A stretch of DNA of 39,140 nt from assembly GCA_002424575.1 (NCBI GenBank), contig DIKN01000025.1, positions 1 through 39,140 on the forward strand, given 5' to 3'. A program made the translations under genes and the position numbers. Positions 16,640-25,081 of the stretch are shown here, in pieces. This DNA is from Acholeplasmataceae bacterium UBA5617. Lineage in GTDB: Bacteria; Bacillota_I; Bacilli_A; Acholeplasmatales; Acholeplasmataceae. Under the pieces are notes generated by a model. It searched no databases, was not told the origin of the DNA, and was given only the letters and a program-made list of their open reading frames with translations. The stretch's first letter is position 1; each line of letters starts with the position of its first letter.

Positions 16640-17839
16640 ATGGCATACATTAAAGTCAACAACGACAAGGTCACACCAGATATTGCGAAACAACTGATTG
16701 ATCTATGTCCATTTAATGCATTTGAATATACCGACATGTACCTTTCGATCAATGCATCGTGTAAGATCTGCAAGATGTGTGTAAAAAAAGGACCATCCGG
16801 TGTTTGTGAACTCGTAGAAACCGTTAGACCTTGTGTCGATAAAGCGCTTTATAAAGGGATTGCTGTCTATGTTGAACAGCGTAATAATATCGCGCATCCT
16901 GTTTCCTGGGAACTCATTGGAAAAGCAAAAGAACTCGCCCAAAAAACGAAAGAGCCTATTTTTGCGATTATCATCGGAAGCGATGTTAAGCACATGGTTG
17001 ATGAAGCTTTAAGTTATGGTGTAGACAAGGTCTTCGCTTATCAAGATGAAACGTTTAAAGATTTCGATGTCGAAGTGTACAGCCGTGTCGTCGAGCATTT
17101 CTTTAAGACCTATCAAAACAATGTGATACTCTTTGGTAGTACACCACAAGGAAGAAGTTTTGCTCCCCGCATTGCAGCACGCTTAAAAACAGGTTTAACA
17201 GCGGATTGCACCATGCTTGATATTAAACCAGAAGGTGATCTTGTACAAATTCGTCCCGCCTTTGGGGGAAACATCATGGCGAAAATCAATACACCAAATC
17301 ACCGTCCACAGCTCGCTACCATCCGTTATAAGATGTTTAATCTTCCCGAAAAAGAAACACCTCACGGAACTGTCTCTTATGAATCATCTGTAGTCATTGA
17401 TAAGACAAAACGAACTAAACTTCTTCAAGCAACCGATAAACCACAAGTCAAAGACATCTCAGAAGCCGAAGTGATTATCGCGTGTGGTCGAGCATTCAAG
17501 AAGGAAAAAGATCTAGAACTCATCCAGCCACTCGTACAAAAATTAAATGCTGAAGTGGCATGTACGCGTCCTTTAATCGAAAACGGATGGTTTGATGCCA
17601 AACATCAAATTGGTTTATCGGGGCGAACAGTCAAACCTAAACTGATCATCAATCTTGGCATCAGTGGAGCCGTACAATATATTGAAGGGATGAAAGAGGC
17701 TGAACTCATCATCTCGGTCAATCAAGACGAACACAACAAACTCTTTGACATCAGTCATTACAGCATCGTGGGAGATATCTACGAGGTGTTACCTGAACTG
17801 AATAAACTGATCGATCAAGTCTGGAAGGTGAATCCATGA
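16640..17839 (+). CDS. lctC: Electron transfer flavoprotein alpha subunit with N-terminal [4Fe-4S] domain (LctC-like), 399 aa
   Basis: The C-terminal part is a standard EtfA (LFGSTPQGRSFAPRIAARLK, then ENGWFDAKHQIGLSGRTVKP and YIEGMKEAELIISVNQDE, the FAD-binding segment). Ahead of it, residues about 1-65 carry CPFNAF (Cys23) and CKICKMC (Cys41, Cys44, Cys47), the set that binds one [4Fe-4S] cluster in half-ferredoxins, plus Cys56. Such an extension is known in LctC of the A. woodii lactate dehydrogenase and in other bifurcating Etfs. The gene starts 8 bases after etfB and its stop overlaps the dehydrogenase start (ATGA at 17836). It passes electrons between the dehydrogenase and the beta subunit. 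Confidence 0.88.
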   Translation: MAYIKVNNDKVTPDIAKQLIDLCPFNAFEYTDMYLSINASCKICKMCVKKGPSGVCELVETVRPCVDKALYKGIAVYVEQRNNIAHPVSWELIGKAKELAQKTKEPIFAIIIGSDVKHMVDEALSYGVDKVFAYQDETFKDFDVEVYSRVVEHFFKTYQNNVILFGSTPQGRSFAPRIAARLKTGLTADCTMLDIKPEGDLVQIRPAFGGNIMAKINTPNHRPQLATIRYKMFNLPEKETPHGTVSYESSVVIDKTKRTKLLQATDKPQVKDISEAEVIIACGRAFKKEKDLELIQPLVQKLNAEVACTRPLIENGWFDAKHQIGLSGRTVKPKLIINLGISGAVQYIEGMKEAELIISVNQDEHNKLFDISHYSIVGDIYEVLPELNKLIDQVWKVNP

Positions 17840-19233
17840 ACTATCATCAATTGAACGAACAAGACATTGCATATCTTATCTCCATCGTGGGTGAAGAACA
17901 CGCCTTTGTCGGCAAAAATATTGAAAAAGATTATGCACATGATGAATTGGGTACCGTGTCAGCATATCCTGATATTCATGTGTTTGCTTTTGATAAATCT
18001 CATGTTTCAAACATTATGAAATATGCCTATGAAAAAAACATTCCCGTGACGGTTAGAGGAAGTGGAACTGGACTTGTTGGCGCCTGTGTTCCGCTTTACG
18101 GAGGGATTTTACTTGATCTTTCCAAGATGAATAAAATCATCGAACTTGACAAAACAAATCTCACACTTCGCGTTGAACCAGGTGTTCTTTTAATGGATAT
18201 CTATGAGCATGTGGAAAAAGAAAATCTTTTCTATGCACCGGATCCAGGTGAAAAATCAGCCACCATTGGTGGAAATATTTCGACCAATGCAGGTGGTATG
18301 CGTGCCATCAAATATGGTGTGACAAGAGATTGGGTTAGAGGACTTGAAGTCGTTTTGCCCGATGGAGAGATGGTTCAATTGGGTGGTAAAGTGGTCAAAA
18401 ATTCAACCGGTTATGGACTTAAAGATTTGATCATTGGAAGCGAAGGAACTTTAGCTATCATCGTTGAGGCGACCCTTAAACTTATTCCTAAACCCAAGAA
18501 AACCGTCAGTTTACTCGTTCCTTTTGCATCACGAGAAGATGCTATTCAAGCAGCACCGCAGCTGATTATGGAACACGTTCTACCCACAGCACTTGAATTT
18601 TTAGAAAAACAATCCTTACAATACAGTGAAACTTTCTTAGGCAAAAAAATCCCACACAACAATTACAATGCCTACCTCTTAATCAGCTACGATGGAAACA
18701 ACGAACAAGCCATTGAGGAAGATGTTGAAATCGCCAGTGCGCTTTGTGTTGATAAGTACAAAGCTTTAGATGTTTTCTTGGTGGATACCGAAGAAAGACG
18801 TAAAAGCGTATGGACAGTTCGCGGAGGATTTTTGGAAGCCATTAAGGCATCCACTTCTCAAATCGATGAATGCGATGTTGTTCTACCAAGATCAAACATA
18901 GGAGCCTTTCTTGAATACGTCAGAAAAGTCTCAGATGATTTAAAGATCCGAATTCCTTATTTTGGACACGTCGGAGACGGTAACCTACATATTTATTTAT
19001 GTAAAGATGATTTTTCAGATGACGAATGGCAAGAAAAACTAAAAGTTGGATTTCAAGCACTCTATGAAAAAGCATTCAGTTTTGGTGGTCTTGTCTCCGG
19101 TGAACACGGTATTGGTTATGCAAAACGTGAGTTTATGAGAAAACAACTCGGTGAAAAACAACTCGCCATTATGCGTGGCATTAAAGCATCTTTTGATCCC
19201 AAACATATTCTCAATCCAGGTAAAGTGATTTAA
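17836..19233 (+). CDS. lctD: FAD-linked lactate/2-hydroxyacid dehydrogenase (GlcD/LctD-like), 465 aa
   Basis: The enzyme belongs to the vanillyl-alcohol-oxidase-type FAD family that oxidises D-lactate or glycolate. The FAD-binding half has VTVRGSGTGLVGACVPLYGG and PGEKSATIGGNISTNAGGMR. The catalytic half ends with YFGHVGDGNLHIYL (metal-binding histidines) and SGEHGIGYAKREFM. No C-terminal iron-sulfur extension is present, as expected when an Etf is the electron acceptor. With the two Etf genes it matches the lactate dehydrogenase-Etf complex. In the context of MurNAc catabolism, its substrate may be the D-lactate freed from the muramic acid side chain (inference). Confidence 0.88.
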   Translation: MNYHQLNEQDIAYLISIVGEEHAFVGKNIEKDYAHDELGTVSAYPDIHVFAFDKSHVSNIMKYAYEKNIPVTVRGSGTGLVGACVPLYGGILLDLSKMNKIIELDKTNLTLRVEPGVLLMDIYEHVEKENLFYAPDPGEKSATIGGNISTNAGGMRAIKYGVTRDWVRGLEVVLPDGEMVQLGGKVVKNSTGYGLKDLIIGSEGTLAIIVEATLKLIPKPKKTVSLLVPFASREDAIQAAPQLIMEHVLPTALEFLEKQSLQYSETFLGKKIPHNNYNAYLLISYDGNNEQAIEEDVEIASALCVDKYKALDVFLVDTEERRKSVWTVRGGFLEAIKASTSQIDECDVVLPRSNIGAFLEYVRKVSDDLKIRIPYFGHVGDGNLHIYLCKDDFSDDEWQEKLKVGFQALYEKAFSFGGLVSGEHGIGYAKREFMRKQLGEKQLAIMRGIKASFDPKHILNPGKVI

Positions 19234-19253
19234 TTCATTTTTTCCTCCATCAG

Positions 19254-19304
19254 GTGGTTCCCACCCAAAGCATGGCGAGCGAAAGCTTGCCATGTTTTGT
19301 TTAT
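19254..19304 (+). terminator. Hairpins ending the lct operon, second with GAAA tetraloop
   Basis: A small stem GGTGG/CCACC (19254-19265) is followed by CATGGCGAGC-GAAA-GCTTGCCATG (19271-19294, one G-U pair) and a T-rich tract. The second is a convincing terminator. Confidence 0.75.
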
Positions 19305-19341
19305 TTTTTCTAAAGTAAAGCGCATTCATTTTGTTGGTCGA

Positions 19342-19364
19342 AATGACGTCATTGATGATATAAT
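19342..19364 (+). promoter_or_regulatory. Promoter of the RpiR gene with palindrome AATGACGTCATT
   Basis: TATAAT is at 19359-19364. A perfect 12-bp palindrome AATGACGTCATT (19342-19353) sits just ahead of it. A weak -35 (TTGGTC, 19334-19339) gives a 19-base spacer. The palindrome may be an autoregulatory operator. Confidence 0.45.
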
Positions 19365-19415
19365 GTTATTGCATAGGAATACCCCAAAAACAAGCATTTT
19401 CCGAGGTGAACGATC

Positions 19416-20261
19416 ATGAGTGTCATGTTGACAATGCTCAAATACAAAGAAGAACTCAGCATGGCTGAGCGTGTAGTATTGGATTATCTCATCGAAAACA
19501 AAGAAACCATCAAAGACTTTAGTGTGGAAAAAATTGCTGAAGCTGCTTATACATCACCTGCATCTGTTGTCCGGATGTGTAAGAAGTTAGGTTACAAAGG
19601 ATTCAAAGATTTTAAAATTGATTTCATACTAGCCAATGCAAAAGTTGAAATTCCAGAGAACAAGGAATATGTCGATGTCATTTTGGGACGAGATGAACAT
19701 TGTGGTCGATCTGCCATTGAAAACAATATCCGTGTTCTAGAAGATACCCTTAAACTTTATGATGAAAAGGTGACCAAAGATGCTGCTGAGATCATCATGA
19801 ATGCAAGAAAAATTCTCATTTTTGGCAAAGGTTCATCCTATCTCGTTTGTAAAGATCTAGAAATGAAATTAAGACGTATCAATAAATTTTGTATTGCGCA
19901 AGGTGAATCGCATGAACAGCTCGTTGATGCATCCTTCATCAATCAAAAAGATGTGATTATCTTCATCTCAAACTCAGGAAAGACGAAAGAAATCATTAGT
20001 GCAGCACTCCTTGCCAAAGAGAATAAAGCAAAAATCATTTCGATTACAAAATTGGGCTCATCCATCCTCGCGGATTTATCCGATATTGTGCTCTATACAT
20101 CCTCACTTGAAGGTGAATTTAGAAGTGGTGCGATGACATCGCGGATTAGTCAAATGTGTGTGGTTGATGCACTCTTTGCACACTGTGCGTATACGGATAT
20201 TGATAAGTCAGTGCGTACTCTTGAAATGACCTATAAGACATTCAAAAAATTCAAACGATAA
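19416..20261 (+). CDS. RpiR-family regulator with SIS domain (MurR-like), 281 aa
   Basis: The N-terminal RpiR helix-turn-helix (residues about 1-75) has VEKIAEAAYTSPASVVRMCK and LGYKGFKDFK. The SIS sugar-phosphate isomerase domain (about 105-265) has ILIFGKGSSYLVCKDLEMKL and IFISNSGKTKEIISAA. MurR of E. coli and B. subtilis is of this family and senses MurNAc-6-phosphate. The position right before anmK, with its own promoter and terminator, suggests it controls the downstream cluster. The ligand cannot be read from sequence; GlcNAc-6-P or another phosphosugar is also possible. GAGGTGA precedes ATG 19416. Confidence 0.85.
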   Translation: MSVMLTMLKYKEELSMAERVVLDYLIENKETIKDFSVEKIAEAAYTSPASVVRMCKKLGYKGFKDFKIDFILANAKVEIPENKEYVDVILGRDEHCGRSAIENNIRVLEDTLKLYDEKVTKDAAEIIMNARKILIFGKGSSYLVCKDLEMKLRRINKFCIAQGESHEQLVDASFINQKDVIIFISNSGKTKEIISAALLAKENKAKIISITKLGSSILADLSDIVLYTSSLEGEFRSGAMTSRISQMCVVDALFAHCAYTDIDKSVRTLEMTYKTFKKFKR

Positions 20262-20265
20262 ATAG

Positions 20266-20290
20266 ACGTGTGAGCAATCACGCGTTTTTT
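20266..20290 (+). terminator. Rho-independent terminator after the RpiR gene
   Basis: ACGTGTGA-GCAA-TCACGCGT (one G-U pair) is followed by TTTTT and lies directly after the stop codon. Confidence 0.85.
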
Positions 20291-20345
20291 CTCTCTTTTT
20301 CAAGATTTCATTCTTTTTTCACGAAATTGAAAAAACCAACCATAA

Positions 20346-20359
20346 CGAAAGCGCATACA
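20346..20359 (+). promoter_or_regulatory. Putative cre site (CcpA operator) upstream of anmK
   Basis: CGAAAGCGCATACA fits the cre consensus TGNAARCGNWWWCA at 13 of 14 positions. It lies 63 bases before the anmK start and 23 bases before the -10 box, overlapping the -35 region only slightly. CcpA binding here would repress or modulate the cluster in the presence of preferred sugar. Confidence 0.55.
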
Positions 20360-20387
20360 AGATTTTAATCTTGGGTTGCATTATAAT
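20358..20387 (+). promoter_or_regulatory. anmK promoter region with palindrome CAAGATT-TT-AATCTTG
   Basis: A perfect 7-bp inverted repeat with a 2-base centre lies at 20358-20373, and TATAAT is at 20382-20387. The palindrome covers the place where a -35 box would be, and no good -35 hexamer is present. This fits an operator for the RpiR protein encoded just upstream, or an activator site. Confidence 0.5.
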
Positions 20388-20408
20388 AGACATATAACGA
20401 GGTATAGC

Positions 20409-21554
20409 ATGAAACAGATGGCCATAGGGATCATGAGTGGCACCTCCTTGGATGGTATCGATGTCGTTTTAGCGAACATCGAAGGGACATACACTGACAC
20501 AATGGTTGACATGTTAGCCTTTAAAACCATACCATTCGAAGAGCAACTGAAACAAGAAATCAGACAAGCAATGAATGAGAAGGCAGCGAGCCCTGCTCTT
20601 CTTTCTAGTCTTAACATGAAGCTTGGGTATGCATTTGGACATGCAGCAAAACAGTTGTGTGATGAACACCATATACCGCTTAAACACATCGCTTATGTTG
20701 CATCTCACGGCCAAACCATTTGGCATATCAACGAAGATCAACATCATTTCATCAAATCATCACTGCAATTAGGTGATCCGAGTGCGATAGCATCCATCGT
20801 TCAGACAACAGTAATCTCGAATTTTAGAACTGCTGATATTGCTGCTGGTGGAGTTGGTGCACCACTTGTCCCCTATGTTGATTTTGTTTTGTTTTCAGAT
20901 CCAATATGTTCGAGATCTTTACATAATTTAGGAGGCATTTCCAACTTAACCTATCTCCCCAAAGGATCAAAAGAAGACGATGTGATCGCATTTGACACAG
21001 GTCCAGCCAACATGATGATTGATTATGCCATGCAAATGCTCTATCATAGACCCTTTGATGAAGACGGAAAAATAGCCGAACAAGGTCAGATTATATCTGA
21101 TCTATATCACGTGTTAAAAAGACATCCCTTCTTCCAACTTGAACCCCCGAAATCTACGGGTCGCGAAGTTTTTGGTGATGCATTTACGGATTCTATCCTT
21201 AAAATCTATCACCATGAAAAACCTGAAGATATCATCCATACATTGACGGTTTTGACAGTTGAAACGATGGTTGAAGCGTATCAACGATGGATAATTCCAG
21301 TTCACGGACTGGATGAAATCATCTTTTCAGGTGGTGGCGCATATAACCGATTTATTCTTGAATCCGTACAAAAAAGATTGCCAAACATAAAGATTAAAAA
21401 ACTTGAAGATTTGGGCTATGATTCGAAAGCCAAAGAAGCACTTGCTTTCCTCATTTTAGGGCATGAGACATTAGCAAAAAATCCTGCTAACCTCATGAAA
21501 GCAACCGGAGCGAAGCGAAAAGTGATTCTAGGTCAGGTGACGTATTGGGTGTAG
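20409..21554 (+). CDS. anmK: Anhydro-N-acetylmuramic acid kinase AnmK, 381 aa
   Basis: AnmK hydrolyses the 1,6-anhydro bond of anhydro-MurNAc and phosphorylates it with ATP, giving MurNAc-6-phosphate. The family signatures are all present: GIMSGTSLDGIDVV at the N-terminus, VASHGQTIWH, GDPSAIA, NLGGISNLTYLP, AFDTGPANMMIDY and FSGGGAYN. The length is normal. ATG 20409 with CGAGG upstream is the start; the frame is open further up to 20376 but that part overlaps the promoter. It is the first gene of the long muropeptide cluster. The product would normally go to MurQ etherase, which is not in this window. Confidence 0.95.
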   Translation: MKQMAIGIMSGTSLDGIDVVLANIEGTYTDTMVDMLAFKTIPFEEQLKQEIRQAMNEKAASPALLSSLNMKLGYAFGHAAKQLCDEHHIPLKHIAYVASHGQTIWHINEDQHHFIKSSLQLGDPSAIASIVQTTVISNFRTADIAAGGVGAPLVPYVDFVLFSDPICSRSLHNLGGISNLTYLPKGSKEDDVIAFDTGPANMMIDYAMQMLYHRPFDEDGKIAEQGQIISDLYHVLKRHPFFQLEPPKSTGREVFGDAFTDSILKIYHHEKPEDIIHTLTVLTVETMVEAYQRWIIPVHGLDEIIFSGGGAYNRFILESVQKRLPNIKIKKLEDLGYDSKAKEALAFLILGHETLAKNPANLMKATGAKRKVILGQVTYWV

Positions 21555-21565
21555 GAGATGAAAAG

Positions 21566-22540
21566 ATGATTATTAGCATCGACGGTGGAGGAACAAAGAC
21601 GCATCTCGGTTTATTTGATCGTCATGGTCACCTCCTTTACCAAGCGATTTCTTCGGGATGCAATCATCAATCTTTAGGTGTTGAGATATACCAAAAAGTG
21701 ATTGGTGAATTGATAGATCAGATGCTTCAAAAAATGAAGATCGCTTTAACAGCCATCACCTATGCTCATTTGGGTTTATCAGGTGCTGATTTACCCATCG
21801 ATCTTGAACGACTAACCAACGCTACAAAACCCATCTTAAAAGATATTCCATTCACCATTGAAAATGATGCATGGCTCATTTTAAGAAGCGGTTTACATGA
21901 CCCCTATGGTGCGGTGTGCATTTGTGGAACAGGAACCAATGCTGCAGCCATCAATCGTGAGGGGAAACAGGCCATTTTAAGAAGCTTAGGTTTTACCTTA
22001 GGTATCTATGGTGGAGGTTTAGATATTGCCCGAGAAGCCTTGCACTATGCGTTTCGTGCAGAAGAATTAACCTATAAAAAGACGGCTCTTATGGACGCTA
22101 TACCCCCCTTATTAGGTGTATCATCCATGGCCGATGTCATTCCGCTATTTTACCCACAACCCAAATTGGATCGCCAAAAAATGGGCGAAATAACGGCACT
22201 GACCTTCAAACTTGCCCATCAAGGTGATGAAGTTTGTCAAGAAATTATCAAAAAAATCGCCATGTTTCTTGGTTATCAAACTGCGGGTGTCATCAAACAG
22301 GTTGGTGAACAAAAAAACAATATCCCTGTTGTCATCGGAGGACGTGTCTTTGAGGAGGGTGGTCAATTGTTGATTGATCACATGCTCAAATACTTGAAAG
22401 AAGAAGTTCCACAAGCTTATCTTGTACGTCCCATCTACCCACCCATGATTGGGGGCTATCTTCGTGCACTTGATCATTTAAACATCATACAAAGCGAACA
22501 ACTCGAATGGAACTTAAAAGAAATGAGGATCAAACGATGA
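21566..22540 (+). CDS. BadF/BadG-type GlcNAc/MurNAc kinase (MurK/NagK-like), 324 aa
   Basis: This is an acetate/sugar-kinase-fold ATPase of the BadF/BcrA group. MIISIDGGGTKTHLGLFD is the first phosphate loop, TIENDAWLILRSG follows, then AVCICGTGTNAAAINREG (second phosphate loop) and the adenosine motif GGRVFEEGG. Relatives include mammalian NAGK and Clostridium acetobutylicum MurK, which phosphorylates both GlcNAc and MurNAc at O6. Its place between anmK and GH4 makes an amino-sugar substrate very likely. The start ATG 21566 is used (TAGGAG upstream), 11 bases after the anmK stop. Its own stop overlaps the GH4 start (ATGA at 22537). Confidence 0.85.
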   Translation: MIISIDGGGTKTHLGLFDRHGHLLYQAISSGCNHQSLGVEIYQKVIGELIDQMLQKMKIALTAITYAHLGLSGADLPIDLERLTNATKPILKDIPFTIENDAWLILRSGLHDPYGAVCICGTGTNAAAINREGKQAILRSLGFTLGIYGGGLDIAREALHYAFRAEELTYKKTALMDAIPPLLGVSSMADVIPLFYPQPKLDRQKMGEITALTFKLAHQGDEVCQEIIKKIAMFLGYQTAGVIKQVGEQKNNIPVVIGGRVFEEGGQLLIDHMLKYLKEEVPQAYLVRPIYPPMIGGYLRALDHLNIIQSEQLEWNLKEMRIKR

Positions 22541-23850
22541 AACAAGGACTTAAAGTTGTCACCATTGGTGGTGGATCATCTTACACACCAGAACTCATCG
22601 AAGGTTTTATCAAACGCTATGACGAACTCCCCATCACGGATTTATGGTTAGTTGATATTGAAGAGGGAAAAGAAAAACTTGACATCGTGGGTAACCTTGC
22701 ACGTCGCATGGTTGAAAAAGCAGGAATTCCCATGACGATCCATTTGACTTTAAATCGGAGAGAAGCTTTACCGGGTGCAGATTTTGTCACAACCCAATTT
22801 CGTGTAGGTTTACTCGATGCACGTATCAAAGATGAACGTATTCCCGCAAAGTATAACATGCTCGGTCAGGAAACCAATGGTGCGGGAGGGCTTTTTAAAG
22901 CTTTAAGAACAGTTCCTGTCATTTTTGACATCATCAAAGACATGAAAGAATTGTGTGACCAAGCATGGTTGATCAATTTCACCAATCCCGCAGGTGTCGT
23001 ATCAGAAGCCGTATTTAGATATGGTGATTTTGAACGTTACATCGGTGTATGCAACGTTCCCATCAACATGACCATGCATTTTGCTGATCAGTTGCATGTC
23101 AAACCGAGTGATCTTGTTCCTATTTTTGGAGGGCTCAATCATTTATCCTTTGTGTTCAACGTATATCATCGTAAGAAAGATCGTCTTCAAGAAATATTTA
23201 CGCTCATGAAAGAAAAACAAATGACGATGAATAACATCGACCCTCTTGCGTGGAGTTATGAGTTCGTTCACGAATTGAATGCGTATCCTTCACCTTATTT
23301 GAAATATTACTACTTCTACGAAGAGATGTTTAAAAAGTTTATGGCATCTTATGAAAAACACGAGACACGAGCAGAACTCGTCAAAGATATTGAAACAGCC
23401 CTCTTTAAGAAATATCAAGACCCCAATCTTAAGGAAAAACCGGAAGAACTCTCTAAGCGTGGTGGTGCCTATTATTCAGATGTCGCGTGCAGTGTGATCT
23501 CTTCAATCCATAATGATAAACGCGATTATCAAGTGGTGAACACCATCAATAACGGACATATCACCGATTTACCGGATGGATGTGCGATTGAAATAACATG
23601 TCGCATCACCAAAGATGGTCCGATACCTGTTCATATTGGGAAGTTACCCGTTCAAGTGAGAGGTTTGATTCAAAGCGTGAAAGCTTACGAAGAGATGTTG
23701 GCGGATGCAATCTACGAGAAAAACCTAGAAAAAGCCCGCTTAGCACTTCAAATCCATCCACTGACACATTCAAGCATACAGGCAAAAAAGGCATTTGATG
23801 AACTCATCGAAGCCCATCAACCTTATTTAACCTATTATGAAGGGAAATAA
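22537..23850 (+). CDS. GH4 NAD/metal-dependent 6-phospho-glycosidase, 437 aa
   Basis: Family GH4 uses NAD+ and Mn2+ for an oxidation-elimination mechanism and acts on 6-phosphorylated or acidic disaccharides in the cytoplasm. Seen here: VVTIGGGSSYTPELIEGF (NAD fold), ETNGAGGLFKALRTVP, Cys172 in CNVPIN and His202 in GGLNHLSF. The last two match the metal-binding pair of the family (Cys171/His202 in GlvA numbering). Members such as ChbF cleave chitobiose-6-phosphate, so N-acetyl sugars are tolerated in the family. With AnmK and the BadF kinase, a phosphorylated GlcNAc-MurNAc or chito-oligomer is the best guess (inference). ATG 22537 with GAGG upstream overlaps the kinase stop by 4 bases. Confidence 0.92.
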   Translation: MKQGLKVVTIGGGSSYTPELIEGFIKRYDELPITDLWLVDIEEGKEKLDIVGNLARRMVEKAGIPMTIHLTLNRREALPGADFVTTQFRVGLLDARIKDERIPAKYNMLGQETNGAGGLFKALRTVPVIFDIIKDMKELCDQAWLINFTNPAGVVSEAVFRYGDFERYIGVCNVPINMTMHFADQLHVKPSDLVPIFGGLNHLSFVFNVYHRKKDRLQEIFTLMKEKQMTMNNIDPLAWSYEFVHELNAYPSPYLKYYYFYEEMFKKFMASYEKHETRAELVKDIETALFKKYQDPNLKEKPEELSKRGGAYYSDVACSVISSIHNDKRDYQVVNTINNGHITDLPDGCAIEITCRITKDGPIPVHIGKLPVQVRGLIQSVKAYEEMLADAIYEKNLEKARLALQIHPLTHSSIQAKKAFDELIEAHQPYLTYYEGK

Positions 23851-23851
23851 C

Positions 23852-25081
23852 ATGAATATTTATCATCAAAACGAAAACAAAAATGTCGTTGTCCATTTTG
23901 GAACTGATCACCCTGTTGAAATACCAACGATTTATCATGAAAAAGACGTGCGTGCCTTTTGGGTTTCCAATGTTGTCAATATCGATATGCCCACTGTTGA
24001 ACATATCGAGGATTACCAACAAAAAATCATTCGGATGCTCGATACGGCTGTTTCTTACAATATCAATACACTCTTTTTTCAAATCAGAACAACCAACGAT
24101 GCATTTTACGACTCCAAATTGAATCCATACAGTCGTTATTTCACGGGTCAAGAAGGAAAAAAGCCACCATTTGATGTACTCGCATGGGTGATTTTAGAGA
24201 CTAAAAAGCGAGGACTTTCATTTCATGCATGGTGCAACCCCTATCGCGTTTCAATGAGTGGGAGCATGCCTAAAGATGAATACTTAAAGACATGTGACGA
24301 TTTAAACTTTGCCAAACGTCATCCAGAACACATCTTAATCGATAAAAAAGGCGGGATTATCTTAAACCCTTCTCATGATGCAGTAAAACAATTTATCGTG
24401 GATTCGATGATTGAAATCGTGGAAAATTATGATGTGGATGGCATTCACTTTGATGATTATTTCTATCCTTATGCAGGACTTGATGATGTTTATAATGATT
24501 TAAAAGATTATGAATTTCGTGAAAACGAAGCATGGTCACTCGGTGATTTTAGAAGACATCATGTGACGGATGCGATGAAACGTGTCTATCTGGCAATCAA
24601 AAAACATAATCCCAACTTACAGTTTGGTGTCTCACCGTTTGGCATTTGGAAGACGAAGGAACAGGACCCCATCGGAGCATCCGTTGATCCAAGATGCAGT
24701 TCATCGTATTATGGACAATATGCCGATTGTTTAGCATGGATGAAAGAGGGAATCATGGATTATATTGTTCCTCAAATGTACTGGGATTTCGGTCACGCGC
24801 TTGCACCATTCGCAGATCTTTTAGATTGGTGGGTCGATGTTGCTAAAACGAGCAAGGTCAAACTCTACATCGGACATGGCGCATACCGTTTAGGTACGGA
24901 AGGACGCTACTTAGATCCCATGGAAATTGTGCATCAAGTACGATATGCAAATCAGCATGAAATCGTGAAAGGCAATGTCTTTTTCACATATAAAACATTT
25001 ATTGACACCGAGAAAGCGGCTCAAGGTATGACCTATCTTAAAAAGCTTTTCAAGGGGGAGGTTATTCATGAAAAGGTTTAA
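23852..25081 (+). CDS. GHL10-family glycosidase, no signal peptide (intracellular DigH-like), 409 aa
   Basis: The whole protein is one GHL10 (DUF187/UPF0748) TIM-barrel domain. Key blocks are VRAFWVSNVVNIDMP, NTLFFQIRTTNDAFY, FHAWCNPYRVS, VDGIHFDDYFYPY (paired Asp at the strand end, the likely catalytic site) and FGVSPFGIW. DigH (YddW) of E. coli, in the same family, cuts peptide-free peptidoglycan glycans. Unlike most relatives this copy lacks a signal peptide or lipobox, so it should work inside the cell on imported oligosaccharides. It is 2 bases after GH4 (GAAGGGAAATAAC ahead of ATG 23852) and overlaps the next gene, a secreted double-domain paralogue. The other end of the pathway is therefore probably its supplier. 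Confidence 0.85.
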   Translation: MNIYHQNENKNVVVHFGTDHPVEIPTIYHEKDVRAFWVSNVVNIDMPTVEHIEDYQQKIIRMLDTAVSYNINTLFFQIRTTNDAFYDSKLNPYSRYFTGQEGKKPPFDVLAWVILETKKRGLSFHAWCNPYRVSMSGSMPKDEYLKTCDDLNFAKRHPEHILIDKKGGIILNPSHDAVKQFIVDSMIEIVENYDVDGIHFDDYFYPYAGLDDVYNDLKDYEFRENEAWSLGDFRRHHVTDAMKRVYLAIKKHNPNLQFGVSPFGIWKTKEQDPIGASVDPRCSSSYYGQYADCLAWMKEGIMDYIVPQMYWDFGHALAPFADLLDWWVDVAKTSKVKLYIGHGAYRLGTEGRYLDPMEIVHQVRYANQHEIVKGNVFFTYKTFIDTEKAAQGMTYLKKLFKGEVIHEKV

